A stretch of 64,000 nt of DNA from CAZJLP01 sp964546955. GTDB taxonomy: Bacteria; Verrucomicrobiota; Verrucomicrobiia; Opitutales; Opitutaceae. Shown here piece by piece: positions 58,621 through 64,000 of the stretch. The stretch is taken from the NCBI GenBank assembly GCA_964546955.1, contig CAZJLP010000013.1, positions 37,262 through 101,261 of the forward strand, read 5' to 3'. The translations under genes were made by a program, and so were the position numbers. How positions within the stretch are numbered: position 1 is the stretch's first letter; the number at the start of each line of letters is the position of its first letter. The notes below the pieces were generated by a model, which was given only the letters and a program-made list of their open reading frames with translations, was not told the origin of the DNA and searched no databases.

Positions 58621-60126
58621 TCAACGATAGTCGGCAGGCAGGAGCGGGGCAAGACGGCCGAGGGCGCGGCGGGCGTCTTCGATCGTCTTGTAGTCCATGT
58701 CTCGCGTCGAGTTGCTGGTCGGCGATTTTTCGTGTTCGCGCATTTCATACGAGTAACCGTCATTGGATTCTTTGCGCGTTAGCGTCACCGTGCGGTCTAC
58801 CGTCCCGAAGTGTCCCAGAGACCGCTCGAGCTGGTCCACGCTCAGTGTCACAAAAGCATCGTAGCGCTCGCTGCCCAAGGTTTGTTTGATCGTGTTGAGC
58901 GCGCGGTCGAGGATTTGTCCGCCTTCGGTGGGATACGCGTTCACGCTGATGGTGAAGTTGTCGGCTCCGCGTTTGACCACAGCATTTTTCCTTTCAAGCG
59001 AGCTGAGCTGATCAATGGCCGATTGCAGGGCATTCTCCAGAATTGCTTGTTCGTGCGGCTGAACATTGAACAACTGGCAGAAGGCTGGCGTGAGTTTTCC
59101 ATCCCGGCTCGCAACTGTGATGCTGGGATTGCCGAGCTTCTGTCGCCGGACATCCGCCAACGTGCGCAGGCGATTCAGTTTCTCCGCGACAGGATTAACC
59201 CCGGTGGTGAAGGTTGGAGGTGTTTCGTGGGAGGCTGGATTTGTCGCGACAGGCCGCGCCTTTGTCGAGCTGAGGATCTGCGCCGCTTCCGGCTGCGGCG
59301 AAGCGCTGGCCGGAGCGCCCGAGCGATCGTTTGTCGTAGGCGAATAACCGCGGGCGAAGTAGGCGCCGGCGCAGGCACCGACGGCCAGCCCAGTGACCAA
59401 GGCAAGGGCGACTTTGGTTGTGCTCATGAAAAAGAGAGTGGACGCGAACCAGGTGCCGCCGGCGTAGGCGAGGGCACTGGAGCCAGCGAAAGCCAGATTG
59501 CTCGAAGCCTGGACGAGGCCGGTCGGAGCTGCCGCGACGGAACGAGTGGCGAGCGCCGCACCAAGCGCGGCAGCGGTCGAGGTGATACCGCGCTTCGCCA
59601 GTTTGGTGCGGATTTTGTCAATGGCGCGTTCCACGCGCATCCGTGCGGCATTTTCCGTCACACCGCAGGCTTGGCCCACCTCGGCTAGCGGTTTGTTGTT
59701 AAAATAGCGCAGAAGGATGGCGTTCCGGTCTGTTTCACCAAGTTCGTGCATGGCCTCGTCAATGACCGGCCACACCGGCTCCCAGGAGAAATCGGCCTGT
59801 CCGGGCGTGTTGGCTTCCTGGATTTGCGATGCGACTTCCTCGCGGGCGCTTCGCCGTCGCATGGAGCGAAGGGCGCTTGTTGCGAGGTTGCGCGTGGTCG
59901 TGTAGAGCCAGCCCAAGACGACGGGATGCCGGCAGAGTTCGGGCGCTTTTTGTGCCATGGCTAGAAAAACGCCCTGGGTCACGTCCCAGGCAAGGTGCAC
60001 ATCCCCGCGAACCTGTCGCAGCGCTGCAGAGTAGACGACATCCACATGACGCTGGACCAAGTCGCGGAAGGCTTGCTGGGATTGGTTTTCGACAAACTGT
60101 AACAACAACTCACGATCGTCGGGCAT
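58621..60126 (-). CDS. ECF sigma-70 factor fused to membrane segment and C-terminal domain
   Basis: A 501-residue protein. Residues about 1-90 are sigma region 2 (ELLLQFVENQSQQAFRDLVQRHVDVVYSAALR, DVTQGVFL), residues about 130-180 region 4 (LGETDRNAILLRYFNNKPLAEVGQACGVTENAARMRVERA). After them come two hydrophobic stretches, of which FMSTTKVALALVTGLAVGACAG is the likely membrane helix. A Pro/Ser/Thr linker and a C-terminal domain follow (VAEKLNRLRTLADVR, RGADNFTISVNAYPTEG). The membrane and C-terminal domains probably keep the factor inactive or sense envelope stress. The start ATG at 60126 is regular. Confidence 0.92.
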   Translation of the reverse strand: MPDDRELLLQFVENQSQQAFRDLVQRHVDVVYSAALRQVRGDVHLAWDVTQGVFLAMAQKAPELCRHPVVLGWLYTTTRNLATSALRSMRRRSAREEVASQIQEANTPGQADFSWEPVWPVIDEAMHELGETDRNAILLRYFNNKPLAEVGQACGVTENAARMRVERAIDKIRTKLAKRGITSTAAALGAALATRSVAAAPTGLVQASSNLAFAGSSALAYAGGTWFASTLFFMSTTKVALALVTGLAVGACAGAYFARGYSPTTNDRSGAPASASPQPEAAQILSSTKARPVATNPASHETPPTFTTGVNPVAEKLNRLRTLADVRRQKLGNPSITVASRDGKLTPAFCQLFNVQPHEQAILENALQSAIDQLSSLERKNAVVKRGADNFTISVNAYPTEGGQILDRALNTIKQTLGSERYDAFVTLSVDQLERSLGHFGTVDRTVTLTRKESNDGYSYEMREHEKSPTSNSTRDMDYKTIEDARRALGRLAPLLPADYR

Positions 60127-60238
60127 TTATAGGTAATATCCGACGGGGCGAGGACCGCACAGAAAATTTGCGGCAAACGTAACGCCAAGGGGATGGGGCC
60201 GCCATTGTACCAATCTTTGTGCGAAAAAGGGCCGACCA

Positions 60239-60541
60239 ATGCCCCGCTATGTCCGCTTTCGCTTTACTCGCGAATACCCGCTCCAGCGCACCTACGGCGG
60301 GGTGCGGTATCGCTTCCTCCTGGCGAACCATGGCACGCTGCTCTCGCTGATCGTCCGGAGGGATGTGCCGCCGCCGGCCACGGTCACACTGACGGGCACC
60401 TTTTACGGGCGATGGTGGCTGAACAATGACCTTTACCGGGTGGGCTTTGAGGTCGAAGAACGATCTCCTGGCTTCCGGCTGACGGAGCGGCTCGAGCGGG
60501 AGGGGTACGCGGTCCGCGCGTTTGGCTGCGGCCGGCGTTAG
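60239..60541 (+). CDS. Small basic uncharacterised protein
   Basis: A 100-residue protein, Arg/Tyr/Leu-rich (RYVRFRFTREYPLQRTYGGVRYRFLL, GTFYGRWWLNNDLYRVGFEVEE) with a beta-strand pattern. Third positions are strongly G/C, like core genes, so it is probably a real gene. I do not recognise it. It is divergent from the sigma-factor gene. The next 76 bases contain no gene. Confidence 0.6.
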   Translation: MPRYVRFRFTREYPLQRTYGGVRYRFLLANHGTLLSLIVRRDVPPPATVTLTGTFYGRWWLNNDLYRVGFEVEERSPGFRLTERLEREGYAVRAFGCGRR

Positions 60542-60617
60542 TCGACGAGGATCTCGATCTTTTTTCGCAGTTGCTTGCAAAACCTCCAGACCCTCGGGGC
60601 CGCCGGGAGCCGCCCCC

Positions 60618-61007
60618 CTAGCATGAGTCGAGAAACGAGAAGTACTCGTAAGATTTGCCCCCGTAAGAAACGGAGAACTTTTGGACCTCAGCGACAAGCT
60701 CTTGGCTGATCGTAAAGTGAGCGCCGAGACCGGCCGCGATAGAGTCTAGCAACAATCGGTGCACATCGTGCCCGTAGGGCCTGGACCGTAGTTCGGCCAC
60801 GGTTTTTCCGGTCTTTAGGAGGAATGCTTTGAGATACAACTCGAAGGCGTGACCGACCAAGTACGTTCGCAGGATCGACGGTCGAGTCTTCGTCGCTAGA
60901 TCGAAAAACTCATGACCATACCCACACATGCCAATGCGTTGAATCCGGCGGCTGTAGGTGGAAAGCCGAAATGGACCTGAAACCGTTGCTTGGATTAGCC
61001 GAACCAT
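60618..61007 (-). CDS. HEPN-like domain protein
   Basis: A 129-residue protein (103 residues if started at the ATG at 60929). The segment RPSILRTYLVGHAFELYLKAFLLKTGKTVAELR, followed by YGHDVHRLLLDS, has the helix pattern and the YGHDL-type motif of HEPN-domain proteins. HEPN proteins are often RNases in toxin-antitoxin, abortive-infection or CRISPR contexts; the RNase motif RxxxxH is not clearly present here, so it may be an inactive or nucleotide-binding member. No nucleotidyltransferase partner is next to it. Confidence 0.6.
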   Translation of the reverse strand: MVRLIQATVSGPFRLSTYSRRIQRIGMCGYGHEFFDLATKTRPSILRTYLVGHAFELYLKAFLLKTGKTVAELRSRPYGHDVHRLLLDSIAAGLGAHFTISQELVAEVQKFSVSYGGKSYEYFSFLDSC

Positions 61008-61257
61008 GGAAAAGGATCATTCGAGATTCCGATTGGGGCAAGGAATGCACTTTCCTGCCACTTGCTGCCGCGACGGCTATTCCTACCCCATTTTCGCCGC
61101 ATTTGGCGCGGCTTGGCCCGAAACCGCCGCCATCTATCGCGGGAGGGATAGATCGCTATCTCACACCCAAAAGAGAGCATCTGCTATCAAACCGACATAA
61201 GCATTGGCTGTTGGGAATTGCACCGAGAGCACAAGCGACCAAATATCTTCCATCAGC

Positions 61258-62529
61258 ATGGCCACACCTGAACCGGCAAAGGTAACGGAATTTCCATTTG
61301 ATTGTGACCTGGGAGAGAATGGAGGGCTGAAGCGATTCAAGACTCTTCAATCCGTCAAAGATTGGCTGACGAAAGAGCGAACGAGTTGGGAATGGGTGCA
61401 GACCACACGGGCATGGGGTGAGGGTTTGCTCCATCACCTCTTCGACCAGGGATACTCCCAACTCGGGTCTCTAGTGGCGCAAGCGGAACAAGCCCGCAAC
61501 CAACATAGCGGCCAATACTTCCAGGGAACAGTTGAGAGTTTACGGGCCCAGATCCTTCAGAGGCATAACACGACGCCCCTATTGATCGCATCTAATTCGG
61601 TTCGAGGAAAGTTCGTCGCAGATCTTGCCCGCAAAGACAAGGAGTCGGCCGCATACGCTGCTGCGCATTTTACCCGGCTAAATTTCAATCAGACGAATGA
61701 GAAGGCACGGTCCGGGGTTATTCTCGCCGTACTTCACGAAGCCAACGTACTTGACGCTGCGGCTCCCGAAAAGGCGGCTTTTGAGGATATGCGCGCGGAA
61801 TGGGCTACAGAGCTGAAAGACTTCAAAGGCCAATACGAAAAACTGCGCTCCGGATACGAAATTCTTCGAGATCAATCGGAAAAAGAACTCAACGATTTTC
61901 GGTCTAACGAAAAGACAGATCGCGCCAAAATAGTGAGTGATGGCGAAAAACCTTTTGCCGATCTCCGAGGAAAAATGACTGAACTGGATCAAACCTACGA
62001 GACGCGTTTAAAGCTCGAGGCCCCGGTGAAGTATTGGGAAAGCAAAAAGAAACATCATGAACGCGCACGCAATTGGCTCGGGCTTGCAACCGTGATTGTG
62101 GGCGGCGCCGGATTTTGCTTCCTCTACCTGCATCTCGAAGCAGCTTTCTCAGTAGATACTCCTGGCTTAATGTTGACGGAGGGTTCCACTCCCCCAAAAG
62201 CCAATCCTGAGGGAGTTCCTTGGCGTCAAATCGGCGTGTTCATTGTGCTTTCCTCCGCCGTCTTCTGGCTGGTCCGAATCTTGGTTCGGCTGCTAATGAG
62301 CAATATCCATCTAGCTGCTGACGCGCACGAGCGCGAAGTAATGGCGATGACTTACCTAGCCCTCGCAAAAGCCAACGAACAAGGAAAGAGCTACGTATCG
62401 GACAAAGATATCGGAATCGTCCTCGCCGCCCTGTTTCGGCCTACCGCAACCGGAGTCGTCTCTGACGATGCAGCACCTGCCACAGGCCTCGAAGTAGTCC
62501 AGGCACTTCTTCAACGAGGAGGGAAGTAG
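61258..62529 (+). CDS. Coiled-coil two-transmembrane protein (DUF6161-like)
   Basis: A 423-residue protein. The first half is helical (SVKDWLTKERTSWEWVQ, LGSLVAQAEQARNQHSGQYF). Residues about 190-265 form a coiled coil (EKLRSGYEILRDQSEKELNDFRSNEK), followed by LEAPVKYWESKKKHHERARN just before TM1 (WLGLATVIVGGAGFCFLYL) and TM2 (VFIVLSSAVFWLVRILVRLL). The cytosolic tail has EREVMAMTYLALAKANEQGK. The arrangement, with AP.KYW..KK..H before two helices, resembles proteins I associate with the DUF6161 family; the identification is not firm. It may be a membrane effector. Confidence 0.68.
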   Translation: MATPEPAKVTEFPFDCDLGENGGLKRFKTLQSVKDWLTKERTSWEWVQTTRAWGEGLLHHLFDQGYSQLGSLVAQAEQARNQHSGQYFQGTVESLRAQILQRHNTTPLLIASNSVRGKFVADLARKDKESAAYAAAHFTRLNFNQTNEKARSGVILAVLHEANVLDAAAPEKAAFEDMRAEWATELKDFKGQYEKLRSGYEILRDQSEKELNDFRSNEKTDRAKIVSDGEKPFADLRGKMTELDQTYETRLKLEAPVKYWESKKKHHERARNWLGLATVIVGGAGFCFLYLHLEAAFSVDTPGLMLTEGSTPPKANPEGVPWRQIGVFIVLSSAVFWLVRILVRLLMSNIHLAADAHEREVMAMTYLALAKANEQGKSYVSDKDIGIVLAALFRPTATGVVSDDAAPATGLEVVQALLQRGGK

Positions 62530-62602
62530 CACCGCTCAACGGCCATCCTCGGCAAAGGGTTGCAGCTTGTCACGGAAGCAAGACTGCTCCATAAAAGGGG
62601 GA

Positions 62603-63058
62603 ATGCCGGGACAACCAGACTCGATCCTCCAGCCTGAGCTGCTGCTCAATGAGCAGGCCACGCCGGACATGAGGTTTGCGGCCAGAATGATGACCCAAGT
62701 TCAGCGCGAGCTAGCACAGCGAAATCGCAGGATGCTCCGCATAACAGGCAAATGGCTCGATCTCCACGAATACGTCAAAATGCTCGAGGAAGAGCACTTG
62801 TTTTCCGGAGAACCTCTTCTTGCACACCGGCAGTTCTTCCGCGGCACACTTTCGCTCGTTCGAGGGCTCGGTACTCTTTTGCTCGCGTGCTTACAAAACG
62901 ATGACGCAGAACAGCTGCAGGCCCTTGGGCTCTCCTACGCCGACTTGAGTGCCTGCGTCGAGGAACTTGCGGACCTCGAAAGAGCACTGAATAGCGATAT
63001 GACCCCCGAGATGGTTGCGGAGATGAACACGCGGCTTTTCGGCGGTGGGCAAAGCTGA
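62603..63058 (+). CDS. Uncharacterised soluble protein of the DUF3800 operon
   Basis: A 151-residue helical protein (MRFAARMMTQVQRELAQRNRRMLRI, LAHRQFFRGTLSLVRGLGTLLLACLQ, SYADLSACVEELADLERALN). The ATG at 62603 has AAGGGGGA directly upstream, so it is preferred to a TTG 12 codons earlier. It is not recognised. Its last 14 bases overlap the next gene's GTG start, making an operon with the two following genes. Confidence 0.7.
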   Translation: MPGQPDSILQPELLLNEQATPDMRFAARMMTQVQRELAQRNRRMLRITGKWLDLHEYVKMLEEEHLFSGEPLLAHRQFFRGTLSLVRGLGTLLLACLQNDDAEQLQALGLSYADLSACVEELADLERALNSDMTPEMVAEMNTRLFGGGQS

Positions 63059-63269
63059 AGACAAACAGCGGCTTTTCGAGCTGCTCTACGACGCCTGCAA
63101 CGCGCTCACGGAGGAGAAATCCGTCGCGTACCAAAAACTGAATGCCGAGATAGATCGCGTGCGATTGGGAACCCCGTATTCCCGGCAGCAGGTGAAAGAT
63201 CTCCTCTACAAGGATGGATATATAGAGTTCGCAAAGCGGAGACGCATAGCGGAGCGGAGCGGATTGTGA
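63045..63269 (+). CDS. Small uncharacterised protein of the DUF3800 operon
   Basis: A 74-residue acidic/basic helical protein starting with GTG: QRLFELLYDACNALTEEKSVAYQKLNAEID, then YSRQQVKDLLYKDGYIEFAKRRR. It overlaps both neighbours (14 bases upstream, 4 bases GTGA downstream), so it is translationally coupled with both. No family known to me. Its size and place suggest a regulator or binding partner of the DUF3800 protein. Confidence 0.65.
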   Translation: MGKAEDKQRLFELLYDACNALTEEKSVAYQKLNAEIDRVRLGTPYSRQQVKDLLYKDGYIEFAKRRRIAERSGL

Positions 63270-64000
63270 CGAAGAACGTGGCATCCATCGTTCGCCAGCC
63301 GAAGGAGTACCTCATCTTCTGCGACGAATCCGACCGCAAAGGGGACTTCTTCTCGAATTTTTATGGCGGAGTACGAGTATCGTCCAACGACTTGGAGGGC
63401 GTTGTGGAGCGGCTAACGCTCGTCAAGCGCAGCCTGGGCATAACCCATGAAGTCAAGTGGCAGAAGACAGACGCGTCGATCGTCGACAGGTATGAACAAA
63501 TGATGGCGGCATTCTTTTCCGAGGTAGTCCTCGGCCGCGTATTTGTCCGGATCATGTTTACGCAAAACGCGCGAGAAGCGATGGGCCTAACTGCACAGCA
63601 ACACGCGGAAGAATACTTCATTTTGTACTATCAGTTCCTGAAGCACGGATTTGGTCTCAGGGAGATGCCCTTCCACTCCGAGGCCCCAAGACTCCGGGTG
63701 TACCTAGATGAGATGGGAGCGAACAACGAGAGCGTGGCAAAGTTCCGTGGATATGTCTCGGGCCTGAGCCAGATTCGCACTGCATCGGGATCAAACATCA
63801 TCCTCAGCCCCGAAGATGTGACCGAGGTGAGATCTCACGATCACATTCTGATGCAGTGCTTAGACGTCGTATTAGGCGCAATGAGCTTTCGCCTAAACAA
63901 CAAGCACAAGGCGATACCCGAAGGGAAACGACGTCGTGGAAAGCGTACAGTCGCGAAGGACCAACTTTACAGGTTCATTCACGGACAAGTGCGGGAAGTT
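63266..64000 (+). CDS. DUF3800-family protein, cut by the window end
   Basis: At least 245 residues from a GTG start that overlaps the previous stop (GTGA); the C terminus is beyond the window. The N-terminal KEYLIFCDESDRKGDFFSNFYGGV is the DUF3800 signature, with the acidic 'DES' on the first strand of an RNase H-like fold. VYLDEMGAN and LSPEDVTEVRSHDHILMQCLDVVLGAMSFRLN (a second and third acidic position) also fit. The family is frequent in phage and defence regions and is presumed to be a nuclease; no activity is established that I can name. The end is incomplete. Confidence 0.82.
   Translation, partial: MTKNVASIVRQPKEYLIFCDESDRKGDFFSNFYGGVRVSSNDLEGVVERLTLVKRSLGITHEVKWQKTDASIVDRYEQMMAAFFSEVVLGRVFVRIMFTQNAREAMGLTAQQHAEEYFILYYQFLKHGFGLREMPFHSEAPRLRVYLDEMGANNESVAKFRGYVSGLSQIRTASGSNIILSPEDVTEVRSHDHILMQCLDVVLGAMSFRLNNKHKAIPEGKRRRGKRTVAKDQLYRFIHGQVREV

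Noticed and set aside
60971..61285. A 104-codon plus-strand frame overlapping the starts of the HEPN-like and two-TM genes
   Set aside because: Pro-rich and without clear codon bias; it would overlap both neighbours. Not excluded if the HEPN-like gene starts at 60929.
44889..64000. A second copy of the ssrA 3' end (attR)
   Set aside because: Reading through the region gave no convincing repeat of the T-arm/CCA sequence; short partial matches such as near 60,590 do not fit.
1..64000. CRISPR arrays, rRNA genes, ordinary tRNA genes, insertion sequences
   Set aside because: No evenly spaced direct repeats of suitable length, no tRNA arms other than those of tmRNA, and no transposase frames were seen.

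Overview
The window looks like a high-GC, Gram-negative chromosome of the Verrucomicrobiota, most likely Opitutales/Opitutaceae. The evidence for this is a TonB-dependent receptor with an Ala/Pro/Thr-rich N terminus, an ECF sigma factor fused to a membrane and C-terminal domain, many exported proteins with weak Shine-Dalgarno sites, and short intergenic repeats of 6-7 nt period. The taxon is an inference; no rRNA is present.

Positions 1-44.3 kb are ordinary core genome with mixed strands. It holds a HAD phosphatase (cut by the window start), a degenerate GH28-like beta-helix protein, an IMPase-like phosphatase coupled to an MHS-type transporter, a lysA-panB-gpsA run, a large putative (alpha/alpha)6 glycosidase, tex, a TonB-domain protein, a TlpA-like thioredoxin, TerC, two AEC permeases, a BaiN-type flavoprotein, a zincin, a SYLF protein, a CinA domain, exonuclease III, a cystathionine gamma-synthase-like enzyme, an EamA permease, gamma-glutamyltransferase divergent from a TonB receptor, a five-gene exported cluster around LpoB and YcfL, a His-rich glycine-zipper protein, glycerol kinase, a Sel1/coiled-coil/LysM protein, a receiver protein, an FKBP, YgfZ, DAHP synthase with a hairpin-rich leader, and malate dehydrogenase.

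At 44,561-44,916 lies a complete tmRNA gene (ssrA), recognised from its tRNA-like ends and a tag frame ending in ELPLAA. A tyrosine recombinase starts 112 bases past its 3' end. This is the classic layout of an element integrated into ssrA. From about 45.0 to 50.0 kb all genes run rightward and form a phage- or satellite-like module: integrase, unknown, excisionase-like HTH, replication organiser, DnaC-like ATPase, a possibly frameshifted gene, and two paralogous small HTH proteins.

From 50 kb to the end the content is accessory in character and no second attachment site was found, so the right border of the element is unknown. It includes small exported proteins, a TPR protein, a thermonuclease operon, a two-component cluster (MEDS/PAS histidine kinase with an overlapping receiver gene, plus two divergent receivers, one lacking the phospho-acceptor Asp), an SRAP-family protein with an altered active site, an ECF sigma/membrane protein pair, and a terminal group (HEPN-like, a two-TM coiled-coil protein, and a three-gene operon ending in a DUF3800 protein) that resembles a defence neighbourhood without matching a system I can name.
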